DNA from: Rhodospirillales bacterium
GTDB lineage: Bacteria; Pseudomonadota; Alphaproteobacteria; Geminicoccales; Geminicoccaceae
DNA length: 34,177 bases
Assembly (NCBI GenBank): GCA_015490605.1
Contig: WFXL01000037.1
Coordinates: 1 to 34,177 of the forward strand
Reading direction: 5' to 3'
Each line of letters begins with the position of its first letter. Position 1 is the stretch's first letter. Shown here one piece after another: positions 1-7,460 of this stretch. The notes under the pieces were generated by a model. The model did no database searches. It was not told the DNA's origin and saw only the letters and a list, made by a program, of their open reading frames with translations. Both the position numbers and the translations under genes were made by a program.

Positions 1-2
1 AT

Positions 3-125
3 GCCCCGAAGGACCGGGTCCTCGAGGCAATGCGGGCGCGCGGTTTCGACCCCGCCGACGACAACGAGGCGGACGCGCTCGCCCTTCTGATGCTGGTGCT
101 CGACGGACGGAGGAACGCGGCATGA
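3..125 (+). CDS. RuvC-like phage resolvase, C-terminal fragment
   Basis: The frame is open from the window edge and ends with TGA at 123-125. The 40 visible residues include the segment DPADDNEADALALLML, which matches the C-terminal acidic motif of RuvC-like (RNase H fold) phage Holliday-junction resolvases; its aspartates bind metal in that family. The matching N-terminal part of such a protein lies on the opposite strand at about 136-459, so the two pieces look like one gene folded back on itself. Either the window edge captures a small inversion or the assembly has a fold-back chimera here. Identity rests on motif recognition only. A following gene could start at the ATG of 122 (ATGA overlap), but that frame stops at 190. 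Confidence 0.6.
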   Translation, partial: APKDRVLEAMRARGFDPADDNEADALALLMLVLDGRRNAA

Positions 126-459
126 TCCACGCGGACGTGACAGCCCGCGCCTCGCAGAAGGCGGTGATCTCCGCCACGAAGCCGCCGTAGACGTGCGCCG
201 CGTCGGTGCCGAGGTGCCGCCGCACCTCCTCGAACGCCACCTCCGCGAGCCCGCCCCCGACCGTATCGGCCAGCTCCGCCAGCCAGCGGCGGAACCGGAG
301 CCAGCGCATGCCGCCGCCCTCGAACCGGCCGGGCCGGAAGACGGCGGTGCCGGAGCGCACCGGCCGGCCCGGCTGCCACAGCGCCCAGCCCGTCACCGTG
401 CCGGGGTCGAGGGCCAGCACAGCGCCGTCAGCGCGGCATCGCGCAGCCGAATTATCCAT
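126..459 (-). CDS. RuvC-like phage resolvase, N-terminal part (broken)
   Basis: The start ATG at 457-459 has a good ribosome binding site (GGAGG, 7 nt upstream). The product begins with 14 ordinary residues, then the motif VLALDPGTVTGWAL (first catalytic Asp at residue 18) and FEEVRRHLGTDAAHVYGG (second acidic residue at 77-78), both typical of RuvC-like RNase H-fold resolvases in phages. Similarity stops near residue 108 (position about 136). The reading frame stays open to the window edge, but beyond about 135 it only reads the complement of the C-terminal fragment on the plus strand. About 20 central residues are missing between the two pieces. It is the last gene of the leftward replication block and would resolve branched DNA if intact. 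Confidence 0.6.
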
Positions 460-556
460 CCCAGACCTCCTCGCCGTTCCCGAAGGGCACAGGGTGCCAT
501 GCAACGCCGGCGGCGCGGCCGGGGTCACGCCCCGCCGGCCCTGTGCCGGCCGCCGC

Positions 557-1003
557 TCAGCCGACATTGCCGCCATTCGTCGTGCCAGAGCCCGTGGCGA
601 GCCGGATGCCGACGAACACATTGCAGGCGCGCGTGCGCTCCTTGCGGAAGCCGCGCTCCACCAGCGCCATCGAGAAGCGCTTGTTGCTGCCCGGGTCCTC
701 GCCGTTCCGGCCGCACCATTCGCACCACGCGGCGTAGAGATCGGAGCTCCGGCAGCGGGCCCGCGGGTCCACGGTGCACACGATCATCTCCCCGATGAAC
801 CGTGACACCGGGTCCTGGCCGGGCGTGCCGGGGCCGGCATTGTCGCTCCCGATACCGCCGGCGTCGGCTTTTTCGGACCACGACCGCACCGCCTCGACCA
901 CGAGCGCCCGTGCCGCATCCGCATCGATCGGCAGTAGCCGCTGGACGGCACGGACGAGCTCGCGACGGATCTGCCCGAGGGTCACGGCCTCGTGTTCGCT
1001 CAC
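557..1003 (-). CDS. Stand-alone D5 helicase C-terminal domain protein
   Basis: The protein has 148 residues and starts at GTG 1001-1003 behind GGAG. The first ~65 residues are helical and unfamiliar. From about residue 70 to 140 it closely matches the C-terminal end of the D5-type helicase encoded just upstream (1407-2768): both share an RFI..., CRSS.LYAAW.EWC motif, an N.G.NPG.NK.F-like stretch and RGFRK.RTR. In D5/P4-alpha helicases this end is a winged-helix-like region thought to contact origin DNA or partners. The Walker motifs are absent, so it cannot be a helicase. It could bind the same repeats as the helicase and adjust origin firing, much as small proteins next to P4 alpha control copy number; that is inference. 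Confidence 0.7.
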   Translation of the reverse strand: MSEHEAVTLGQIRRELVRAVQRLLPIDADAARALVVEAVRSWSEKADAGGIGSDNAGPGTPGQDPVSRFIGEMIVCTVDPRARCRSSDLYAAWCEWCGRNGEDPGSNKRFSMALVERGFRKERTRACNVFVGIRLATGSGTTNGGNVG

Positions 1004-1107
1004 GGTTCCACTCCGCTGCTGGGGTTGCGATGGCCACGGTCCCGTTCCGGCAGGGGCATCGGGGGCATTCCGTCTCCGATGGTCCGCAGACGGGTCTTTT
1101 CGCGCAT
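1000..1107 (-). CDS. Possible 35-residue leader ORF
   Basis: This short frame starts at ATG 1105-1107 and ends with TGA at 1000-1002, overlapping the GTG start of the stand-alone D5-domain gene (GTGA). Such an overlap suggests translational coupling. I see no clear ribosome binding site and no recognisable motif; the frame is Pro, Arg and Met rich. It may be chance. Confidence 0.2.
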   Translation of the reverse strand: MREKTRLRTIGDGMPPMPLPERDRGHRNPSSGVEP

Positions 1108-1148
1108 CCGGGTATGCGCTTCGTCCAAGGACGGGACTTTTTGACGTG

Positions 1149-1397
1149 GGCGTGATGGGTTGGCGTGACGGTTTGCGGGTCTGATCCGGAGTGCCTCGAA
1201 CCGTTGTGTCCGTATAGTTTCCCCGCGGCACGCGCGCAGGGGCGTTACGGGCGTGACGGGTTTCCCCATTATATCCGTTATATGGAGTCTGTGTGCTCGA
1301 CTATACCGGGAAAACCCGTCACACCCGTAACAAGTGCGTTGGTTCAATGGGTTGGGCGTCACGGCACCCGTCACGCACCCGCCACAGCCCGTCACGC
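1149..1397. repeat. Iteron-like repeats, candidate replication origin
   Basis: Between the two leftward genes is about 400 nt without a convincing gene (apart from the tiny ORF at 1000-1107). It holds many degenerate copies of a GCGTGACGGG-like unit. Copies read on the plus strand near 1149-1155, 1162-1172 and 1242-1260, and as the complement (CCCGTCAC, CCCGTAAC) near 1315-1331, 1356-1376 and 1388-1397. Repeats of this kind beside prim-pol/D5 genes resemble iterons bound by P4-alpha-like initiators. No binding has been shown. Confidence 0.55.
1244..1331. repeat. Large inverted repeat around AT-rich DNA
   Basis: The arms are 1244-1267 and 1308-1331; by my alignment 22 of 24 positions pair, each arm reading GTTACGGG...GTGACGGG then a short T/C run. 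The 40-nt centre (1268-1307) is about 40 percent GC by hand count, including TTATATCC and TTATATGG, in a region otherwise near 65-70 percent. Two iteron units sit in each arm. The layout suits an initiator site flanking an unwinding element. Confidence 0.6.
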
Positions 1398-1406
1398 GCC
1401 CCTGTG

Positions 1407-2768
1407 TCATCGGGCGCCTCCATCCCGCAAGGCGTCGCCATCCTGCCGGACGGCGAGCCCCAGGAATTCGGCGCCGAACCGCGTCCGTGTCTTTCGGAAC
1501 CCGCGCTTGACCAACTCCGCTGTGAAACTCTTGTTGGTGCCGGGATTCTCGCCCTGGTTGCGGCACCATTCGGCCCAGGCGGCATAGAGCTTCGAGCTGC
1601 GGCAGCGGAACCCGGTCCCCGGTGGCGTGCCGGGCGCGTCCAGCTCGCAGCACTCGTCGATGAACCGGCCGATCAGGTCCTGCTCGCTCAGGTACTCCTC
1701 GGTTTCGGCCCGCACCGCCTCCGGCGGGGCGAGCCCGCGCTCCCGCCATTTCAGGCAGCCGCGGATCATCCAGCCGAGGATCGCCGGCCATTCCTCCCGC
1801 AGCCGGTCCGGGAGCTCCGGGTCCGGCTCGGGGAAGCGGGCGCGGAAGGGCACCACCCGCATGCGCCGGACGATGGCCGGGTCCACCGCGTCCAGTGCCG
1901 GTTTGAAGTTGCCGCTGATGATCAGCTTGAACTGCGGTTTGAACTCGAAGAAGTCCTGGCGCATGAAGCGCGCCTTGATCATGTCGCCGCCGGTGACCGC
2001 CTTGAGCCGCTGCACGTGCCATTCCTGCCCGCGGCCGATCTCGGTGGCGGTCACCAGCCGCGCGCCCACCAGATCGGCGAGGCCGGCCGGATGATCCTCG
2101 TACTTCTGGCGCACGAACACGTTGTCGGCGGCGGTTTTGTGGTAGGAGCCGAGGATGCCCGCGAGGGTGCCCACGAACACCGACTTGCCGTTGCCGCCCG
2201 GGCCGTAGAGGAACCAGAAGCACTGCTCGCGCACCGAGCCGGTGAGCGCGTAGCCGCACACGCGCTGCAGCCAGTCGGCGAGCTCCCCGTCGCCGCAGGT
2301 CACGTCGCGCAGGAAACGGATCCAGCGCTCCGGCCGGCGGTCGAAGTCCGGCGCCACGGCGGTGGTGCGGGTGATCATGTCTTCGGGCGTGGCCGGCCGC
2401 AGCTCTCCCGTCCGCAGGTCCACCACCCCGCCCGGCGTGCCCAGCAGCCACGGATCGGCGTCGAAGGCCGAGATCGAGGCGTTGATCTCCTCGTGGCCGC
2501 GCATGAGCCGGTCGACGGCGGCGACGGCCCGCCAGCTGCCCCACGACGCCTTCTTCGTGTCGACGGCGAGCGTTCCGCAGTAGCCCTGGATCAGGCGCTG
2601 GACGTGACAGTCTCCGTCACGCCACACGGTGCCGTCGAACACGAGCCACCTGCCGCGTTCCCTGACCCACCGGATGCGCCCGGCATTTTCGCTCACGAGG
2701 AAATGCGCAGCAGAGATCTCGTTCGGCTCGGTTTCGACCGTGACGGGTTTGAAATTCAACACCGTCAT
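1407..2768 (-). CDS. D5-type (P4-alpha-like) phage/plasmid replicative helicase
   Basis: The 453-residue protein has the layout of the primase C-terminal helicases of phages and plasmids (D5_N followed by a superfamily 3 AAA+ helicase). A D5_N-like region spans roughly 55-170, including TPGGVVDLRTG near 111. The Walker A motif GPGGNGKS is at 189-196, a sensor motif IISGN near 283-287, and the arginine-rich RRMRVVPF near 301-308. The C-terminus (about 365-445) is the winged-helix-like D5 end that is repeated as a separate gene at 557-1003. The ATG overlaps the TGA of the prim-pol gene (ATGA), so primase and helicase halves are made as coupled separate proteins. It would unwind the element's origin, plausibly at the downstream repeats. 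Confidence 0.9.
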   Translation of the reverse strand: MTVLNFKPVTVETEPNEISAAHFLVSENAGRIRWVRERGRWLVFDGTVWRDGDCHVQRLIQGYCGTLAVDTKKASWGSWRAVAAVDRLMRGHEEINASISAFDADPWLLGTPGGVVDLRTGELRPATPEDMITRTTAVAPDFDRRPERWIRFLRDVTCGDGELADWLQRVCGYALTGSVREQCFWFLYGPGGNGKSVFVGTLAGILGSYHKTAADNVFVRQKYEDHPAGLADLVGARLVTATEIGRGQEWHVQRLKAVTGGDMIKARFMRQDFFEFKPQFKLIISGNFKPALDAVDPAIVRRMRVVPFRARFPEPDPELPDRLREEWPAILGWMIRGCLKWRERGLAPPEAVRAETEEYLSEQDLIGRFIDECCELDAPGTPPGTGFRCRSSKLYAAWAEWCRNQGENPGTNKSFTAELVKRGFRKTRTRFGAEFLGLAVRQDGDALRDGGAR

Positions 2769-3628
2769 GCTTGCGCTCCTTTTCGCGCGCTGGCGATGGT
2801 CCGGCGCGTTTCCGCCGGATCGAGGCCGGCGGCCCGTGCGGCGGCCGTGAGGACGGCCTCGGCTTCCGGCCAGTCCAGCCGCCCCTCGCGGCCGCGCGCC
2901 GCGGCCCAGAAGGCGTGGCGGTAGAGGGTGACGTTGCGGGTGCCCGGTCGCGCCCGTGCGAGCTCGGACGCCCGCTCCAGCAGCGCCTCGGTGGTCGCGT
3001 CGATGCGTTCGGCGGGCACGAGGTAACGGACCGTGACCGTCTTCGGCCGCGGCCTCGGCACGATCCGGCGCCGCCAGCGGCGCGGCAGCTCCGCGAGCCC
3101 CTCGTGCGGGTGGCGGATCCAGCGTCGGCGGGGCGTGCGCCGGCCGGTGGGCAGGGTGACGCAGCCGCCGCTGGCCTTGACGTCCAGCCCCGGCGCGAGC
3201 GGCTTTGAAGGGATGCGGTCGACACCCGCCGGCCAGCGAAAGAACAGGTGGCGGCCGCCTGTGGGCGTGGCGGCCTCCGCGGTGGGCGGCAGGCGCCCGA
3301 GCCGGCGCTCCAGATCACGCAGCGCCGCCGCCCCGTCGGCGCCGTGGCCGGCCGCGGTGTCCACGTCCAGCACCAGCACGCCGCTCTCGGGCCCGGTCAC
3401 CAGGGCGAGGGCGGCGTGCGGCCAACGGGCGAGCCAGCGCCGGAGGGTCGCGCGGTCGCCGGACGGCACGGCCCGCTCGGGCCAGCGGCGGATGAGCGGC
3501 ACCTTGTCCGGGCCGACCGGCACCAGCCGCCAGCGGGCGGTCTGGGCGTCGCCGTCCGCACCTGCACCACCCGAGGTTGAGCCCGCATCCGCCGGCGCGG
3601 GCGCGGGCGACTGGCTGTACGGTGTCAC
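2765..3628 (-). CDS. Bifunctional DNA primase/polymerase (prim-pol domain)
   Basis: I chose GTG 3626-3628 because GGGAGGA sits 6-7 nt upstream; the frame extends to 3715 but the extra residues look unlike coding sequence. The 287-residue product begins with a Pro/Ala/Gly-rich stretch of about 30 residues. It then shows prim-pol motifs: VPLIRRWPE near 43, the metal-binding DVD in VLVLDVDT (88-90), TPTGGRHLFF (121-130), and LDVKASGGCVTLP (148-160). The C-terminal third is Arg rich and ends in a helical region like the primase C-terminal domains of phage. It makes primers for element replication together with the overlapping D5 helicase. Confidence 0.88.
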   Translation of the reverse strand: MTPYSQSPAPAPADAGSTSGGAGADGDAQTARWRLVPVGPDKVPLIRRWPERAVPSGDRATLRRWLARWPHAALALVTGPESGVLVLDVDTAAGHGADGAAALRDLERRLGRLPPTAEAATPTGGRHLFFRWPAGVDRIPSKPLAPGLDVKASGGCVTLPTGRRTPRRRWIRHPHEGLAELPRRWRRRIVPRPRPKTVTVRYLVPAERIDATTEALLERASELARARPGTRNVTLYRHAFWAAARGREGRLDWPEAEAVLTAAARAAGLDPAETRRTIASARKGAQA

Positions 3629-3844
3629 CGGGCGTCCTCCCGTGCGGCCCCACCTCACTGTGGAGCGCGTCAGCGCGCAGTCGAGGTCGAGTTCCGCCGC
3701 CACCGATATTGGCACGACGACCGTCGCCCATGCAACGGCCCGTGTCGGCCGAAAACACTAAAAGCGTGGCATTTTATCAATCTAGAATTCTGGCTTCGCG
3801 ATGGTGATGCTATACATGCCCGCGGAGCACGGAGGAGACGCCCC
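3629..3844. promoter_or_regulatory. Divergent control region of the element
   Basis: These 216 nt separate the leftward replication genes from the rightward recombination/integration genes. The part from 3750 to 3820 is clearly AT-richer than its surroundings. It contains the palindrome AGAATTCT (3784-3791) and an imperfect inverted pair AAAAGC/GCATTTT (about 3760-3775) that could be operators. A phage repressor gene would be expected near such a region but none is encoded here. Confidence 0.5.
3788..3817 (+). promoter_or_regulatory. Putative rightward promoter
   Basis: TTCTGG (3788-3793) and TATACA (3811-3816) are separated by 17 nt. The -10 element is good and the -35 element weak. GGAGGAG at 3831-3837 and the ATG at 3845 follow at suitable distances. 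The overlap of the -35 box with the AGAATTCT palindrome would allow repression. Confidence 0.45.
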
Positions 3845-4129
3845 ATGCATCACAATACTGTGGTGCACACCCGCATTGCATGCATCGACATGACACGCCG
3901 TGACACGCCGGGACACACCCGGAGGCGCCGCGGTGCTCAACCCCCGGTCGTGCAGCCCGGGGCCGCCGTGCGCTTCGCCTGGTGCGGGCGCGCCTGCCGC
4001 GGCGTGGTGCTGCAGGATCTCGGCACGGGCCGCGCTACCGGGCTGCGCCGCTTCCTGATCCGCAGCCGCGACCTGCCCGGCCGCGATCTGGTCCTGCTCT
4101 ACGAACACGAGATCGCGGAGGCGGCATGA
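3845..4129 (+). CDS. Small element protein, unknown function
   Basis: The 94-residue product starts at an ATG behind GGAGGAG, the first gene of the rightward block. The N-terminus is rich in His, Thr and Arg. Residues about 30-90 are more regular, with alternating hydrophobic positions such as AAVRFAWCGRACRGVVLQD and VLLYEHEI, which could be a small beta-barrel. I do not recognise a family. The stop overlaps the next ATG (ATGA), indicating coupling. Confidence 0.6.
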   Translation: MHHNTVVHTRIACIDMTRRDTPGHTRRRRGAQPPVVQPGAAVRFAWCGRACRGVVLQDLGTGRATGLRRFLIRSRDLPGRDLVLLYEHEIAEAA

Positions 4130-4446
4130 GCGGCGTGCCGGTGCCCATGCCCACACCCCACGAGCTGCGCGCCGCCCGCGAACGCAGCCTGTCGGAGGTC
4201 GGCCGAGCCCGTCTGATCGAGCGGCTGTGGCACGGGCTCGGCCACCGCGACGTGCGGGTGTGGGTGGCGCGGGAACACGGACGGCAGGTGGTGCGCTCCA
4301 ACCTGATCAACGGCCTGCCGCCCTCGGCCCTGGGGCTCGCGGAGATGGTGGACTGGCAGGGCGTGGCCGCGCGCCTGCGCGGGCGCCTCGCCGAGGAGGA
4401 ATGGGAACGGCTGGTGCGGGAGCACACGGCATGGAAGGCGGCCTGA
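4126..4446 (+). CDS. Small element protein, unknown function
   Basis: The start ATG overlaps the preceding stop. The 106-residue product is helical and charged, with HELRAARERSLSEVGRARL at 12-30 and a tail ending in RLVREHTAWKAA. No catalytic motif or signal peptide is visible. The nuclease gene starts inside its last codons (16-bp overlap). It may be a DNA-binding or accessory protein of the recombination module, but nothing in the sequence proves this. Confidence 0.6.
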   Translation: MSGVPVPMPTPHELRAARERSLSEVGRARLIERLWHGLGHRDVRVWVAREHGRQVVRSNLINGLPPSALGLAEMVDWQGVAARLRGRLAEEEWERLVREHTAWKAA

Positions 4447-5381
4447 GGATCACGGAACCCGGCCTCTACCGGGACGTGCCTGATGCGGACTACCACGCGG
4501 ATCCGTGTCCCGAGCCGTCGCTCTCCTCGACCCTCGCCAAGGTGCTGCTCTCGCGCTCGCCGCTGCACGCGGCGGTGCGCCACCCCAGGCTCGCGAAGCG
4601 GCAACAGTGCGAGGAGAAGGCGGCCTTCGACCTCGGCCGGGTGGCGCACGCACTGCTGCTGGGCAGGGGTGCGGACTTCGCGGTGATCGACCACGAGGAC
4701 TGGCGCACGAAGGCCGCCCGCGAGGCCCGCGACGAGGCGCGGGAACAGGGGCTCACGCCCATCCTCCGCCCCCAGTTCGAGCAGGCCGAGGCGATGGTGG
4801 CCTCGCTGCGCGACCAGCTTCGGCAGCACGAGTGCGCCGGCGCCTTCGAGGGCGGGCTCGCCGAAGCCACGCTGGTCTGGCGCGAGGAAAACGGCGTCTG
4901 GTGCCGGGCGCGGATCGACTGGATGCCGGATCCGCCGACCGACGGCATCGTGATCTACGACTACAAGACCACCTCCGCCTCGGCCGAGCCCGCGGCCTTC
5001 GGCGGCCGCAACCTCTTTGCCCTCGGCTACGACATCCAGGCGGCCTTCTACCTGCGCGGCATCGGCGCGGTGCTCGGGATCGGGGATGCCCGCCTGCGCT
5101 TCGTGGTGCAGGAGACCGAGGAACCCTTCGCCGCCACGGTGCTGGAGATCGGCCCCGGCTCGCTGGCCATGGCCGGGCGGCAGGTCACGAAGGCCATCGA
5201 GGTGTGGGGCCGGTGTCTGGAGACCGGCATCTGGCCCGCCTATCCGCCCCGCGTCTGCCACGTCGAGGCGCCGGCCTGGCACGAGCACCGGGTGCTCGAT
5301 GCCGAGGCGCGCGAGACCGAGTTCGGCGACGTGTTGGACCAGTACATCGCCGCGTTCGCACCCGGCGGAGAGGCGGCATGA
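4431..5381 (+). CDS. PD-(D/E)XK exonuclease, DUF3799/RecE-like
   Basis: The 316-residue protein opens with GLYRDVPDADYH and SLSSTLAKVLLSRSPLH, as in DUF3799/RecE C-terminal nucleases of phage. Motifs of the RecB-like fold follow in order: GRVAH (His 73), E145 in AEATLVW, D163 in ARIDW, DYK (177-179) in IYDYKTT, and QAAFY with Gln 203. These are the metal-binding and catalytic residues of the family. Partnered with the Sak4-type ATPase two genes further on, it would resect double-stranded ends for annealing-type recombination. Length fits the family. The longer open frame back to 4227 overlaps the previous gene and is not used. Confidence 0.87.
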   Translation: MEGGLRITEPGLYRDVPDADYHADPCPEPSLSSTLAKVLLSRSPLHAAVRHPRLAKRQQCEEKAAFDLGRVAHALLLGRGADFAVIDHEDWRTKAAREARDEAREQGLTPILRPQFEQAEAMVASLRDQLRQHECAGAFEGGLAEATLVWREENGVWCRARIDWMPDPPTDGIVIYDYKTTSASAEPAAFGGRNLFALGYDIQAAFYLRGIGAVLGIGDARLRFVVQETEEPFAATVLEIGPGSLAMAGRQVTKAIEVWGRCLETGIWPAYPPRVCHVEAPAWHEHRVLDAEARETEFGDVLDQYIAAFAPGGEAA

Positions 5382-5692
5382 GCGGCCGCCGCGACTTGGC
5401 GCGTATCTGGCTCGCGCTCGCCTTCCGCCATCTGGATGTCGCCGAGGCGGCCGACCGGACCATGGGCCTGCTGCCGAGCCGACACGTGGCCCTGATGGAT
5501 CTCGCGGCCACCTCCGAGATCGAGGCGCTGGAATGTCTCGTCGAAGCCGCGCGCCACGCCGGCCTGGGCGACAGGCATGTCCGCCGCGTCCTGACCGTGG
5601 CCCTCATGGGCGCGGACTGGGGGTTGGATCCCGGTCGTGCGCGCCGGATGGTGCGGCGGACGGCGCGGCTCCTGTTCCGGGAGGAGCAATGA
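5378..5692 (+). CDS. Small element protein, unknown function
   Basis: The ATG overlaps the nuclease stop (ATGA). The 104-residue product is predicted helical, with LARIWLALAFRHLDVAEAADR at its start and an Arg-rich end (RARRMVRRTARLLFREEQ). Hydrophobic positions are spaced as in amphipathic helices rather than membrane spans. No family recognised. Its place between nuclease and annealing ATPase suggests an accessory of that module. Confidence 0.6.
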   Translation: MSGRRDLARIWLALAFRHLDVAEAADRTMGLLPSRHVALMDLAATSEIEALECLVEAARHAGLGDRHVRRVLTVALMGADWGLDPGRARRMVRRTARLLFREEQ

Positions 5693-6084
5693 CCGCCTTC
5701 GCCATCCGCCACGCCCACACCGGCCTGTTCTACGCCGGGACCACCCCGATGCTCCGGATCACCGTCTGGCGCCGCCGGCCGCGCGACGCTGCGCTGTTCG
5801 CCACCGAGTCCGAGGCGTGGGCGGCGGCGGCCGGCCTCGGCACGGCCCTCGCCGGGGCGGTGGAGGTGGTGCCGGTTCGGGCCCGCGGGCTGGCGCCCAT
5901 GGACGACCTGTTCGAACGGAATGCGGGGGCCGCGGCGTCTCCCACGGCCGGTGGCCGGCACGGCCGCGACGCCCGTCCTGCCTCGCGTCGCGTCCCCCCG
6001 GGTGCTCAGCAGGCGCGACGCAGTGGGTCAATCCGCGCCGCGGGGCAACTGTCTGGCGGCAAGGGCGGGAAGCCGGCGGCATGA
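5689..6084 (+). CDS. Small element protein, unknown function
   Basis: The start ATG lies in the stop of the previous gene, with GGGAGGAG just upstream. The first ~80 of 131 residues look structured (AFAIRHAHTGLFYAG, ESEAWAAAAGLGTAL), of the type seen in short phage proteins. The last ~45 residues are low-complexity Arg/Gly/Ala/Pro and may be disordered. No family recognised. A 66-nt gap without a gene follows. Confidence 0.55.
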   Translation: MTAFAIRHAHTGLFYAGTTPMLRITVWRRRPRDAALFATESEAWAAAAGLGTALAGAVEVVPVRARGLAPMDDLFERNAGAAASPTAGGRHGRDARPASRRVPPGAQQARRSGSIRAAGQLSGGKGGKPAA

Positions 6085-6150
6085 CCGGAGGTCGAGCGGC
6101 GGGCAGGACATCGTTCCTGTCCGCCGCCGCCCACATCGGAGAAACGGGCC

Positions 6151-6390
6151 ATGGATACGGATCGCGTGCTGGACCATGCCGTGCAGATCCGCGCCGCCAT
6201 GGAACGCGCGCGGGCCTGCGTGATCGGGATCCTCGGCGACATGCCGGTCGAGCTGGAGCGCGTCGTCGCGGACGACCGGATCCGGGACGTTCTCGTGAGC
6301 GGCCTCGTGCGGGCGGTAGCGAACGCCCTCGTGCACATCGAGGACGCCGCCGCGCACGCGGAGCACATCGGCAGGGAGCTTTGCCCATGA
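6151..6390 (+). CDS. Small helical element protein, unknown function
   Basis: The 79-residue product starts at ATG behind GGAGA. It is almost entirely helix-forming, with hydrophobic positions spaced in heptads (VLDHAVQIRAAMERARACVI, LVRAVANALVHIEDAAAHAE), suggesting a small helical bundle or oligomer. Its stop overlaps the start of the ATPase gene (ATGA), so the two products are made together and may interact. Confidence 0.6.
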   Translation: MDTDRVLDHAVQIRAAMERARACVIGILGDMPVELERVVADDRIRDVLVSGLVRAVANALVHIEDAAAHAEHIGRELCP

Positions 6391-7460
6391 GCTTCACCTT
6401 CCGTCCCGCCACGCGCGAGAATGCGCGGCTGCTGATCGGTCTCTGCGGCCCCTCGGGCGGCGGCAAGACCCTCTCCGCGCTGCGCCTCGCGACGGGCCTT
6501 GCCGGCGGCGGCGAGATCGTGGTGATCGACACCGAGCGCGGGCGGGCGGCCCAGTACGCCGCCCCGCCCGGCGGCCCGCCCAACCCGCCGGAAAGCTATG
6601 CCTTCCTCGTGGGCGCCTTGGAGCCGCCCTTCACCCCGGCCCGCTACCGCGAGGCCCTGGAGGCCGCCTACGCCCGCGGGCCCGCGGTGGTGATCATCGA
6701 CTCCATGTCCCACGAGTGGGAGGGGCCGGGCGGCATCCTCGAGATGGTGGACCGGATCAAGGCCGAGCGGAAGGTCAACGACTTCGCTGCCTGGGCGAAG
6801 CCCAAGCAGGAGCACCAGAAGCTGGTCAACACGCTGCTCCAGGCCCCCTGCCACCTGGTCCTGTGCATGCGCGCCAAGGAGAAGCGCACGCTGGTGCGGG
6901 ACACCCATGGACGCACCGAGGTGGTGGATGCCGGCTGGGCGCCCATCTGCGAGCCCAACCTCACCTACGAGCTCACCGTCAACATGCTGCTGGGGCCCGT
7001 CGGCAAGGGCGTGCCCACGTTCGACTTCGACCACGGCAAGCTTCCCGCCAACATGAAGGGCCTGTTCCGTGAGGGGGAGCGGATCACCGAGGCCCTCGGC
7101 GAACGCCTTGCGGCGTGGTGTCGTGGATGTGCCGGGCCCGGGGACGTGGAGGAGGGAGCGCGGCAGCCGGCGGCAGAACCGGCCGCCGCGCCTAAGCGCC
7201 GACCGCTCGTCGTCTACACGGCTTCCGGACAGCCGGCCTCCAGTGTCATGCGCGCCGCCGACTGGCTGGAGGCGTACCGGGCCGAGCTCGCACGCACGCC
7301 TGCGGAGCTGCGCGACGCCTTCATGGGGAAGAACCTGGGAACCCTGCGCGACCTCGCCGCTCGGGCCGAACGGAAGGCCCCGCCGGAGCTGCGCGAGGCC
7401 TTCGCCCGAGAGCTGGCCGCGGCCGAGGCGGCGCTGCGGGATGCGGAGGATGCGGCATGA
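6387..7460 (+). CDS. Sak4-type RecA-fold ATPase, single-strand annealing
   Basis: The 357-residue protein has Walker A GPSGGGKT at 21-28, an acidic strand VVIDTERG near 45-52, and Walker B VVIIDS at 101-106. The sequence around it (DSMSHEWEGPGG, then a WAKPKQEHQ-like stretch and LVLCMRAKEK) is typical of AAA_24/Sak4 phage ATPases, which are RecA/Rad51-like and promote annealing. The last ~100 residues after the ATPase core are a Pro/Ala linker and charged helices. With the DUF3799-type nuclease it forms a phage recombination pair. Confidence 0.82.
   Translation: MSFTFRPATRENARLLIGLCGPSGGGKTLSALRLATGLAGGGEIVVIDTERGRAAQYAAPPGGPPNPPESYAFLVGALEPPFTPARYREALEAAYARGPAVVIIDSMSHEWEGPGGILEMVDRIKAERKVNDFAAWAKPKQEHQKLVNTLLQAPCHLVLCMRAKEKRTLVRDTHGRTEVVDAGWAPICEPNLTYELTVNMLLGPVGKGVPTFDFDHGKLPANMKGLFREGERITEALGERLAAWCRGCAGPGDVEEGARQPAAEPAAAPKRRPLVVYTASGQPASSVMRAADWLEAYRAELARTPAELRDAFMGKNLGTLRDLAARAERKAPPELREAFARELAAAEAALRDAEDAA

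Noticed and set aside
193-805. Two overlapping plus-strand ORFs of about 200 residues
   Set aside because: They are Arg/Pro-rich with no motifs; the minus strand at 126-459 encodes a recognisable RuvC-like protein with a good ribosome binding site, so these are GC-driven shadows.
1293-2924. Plus-strand ORF of 543 residues
   Set aside because: It is antisense to the D5 helicase, which has clear Walker and sensor motifs. Composition is His/Arg/Ala-rich and unlike a protein.
6081-6150. ATG at 6081 as an upstream start or separate gene
   Set aside because: It overlaps the stop of the preceding gene, but the frame runs into low-complexity sequence and crosses the well-supported gene at 6151.
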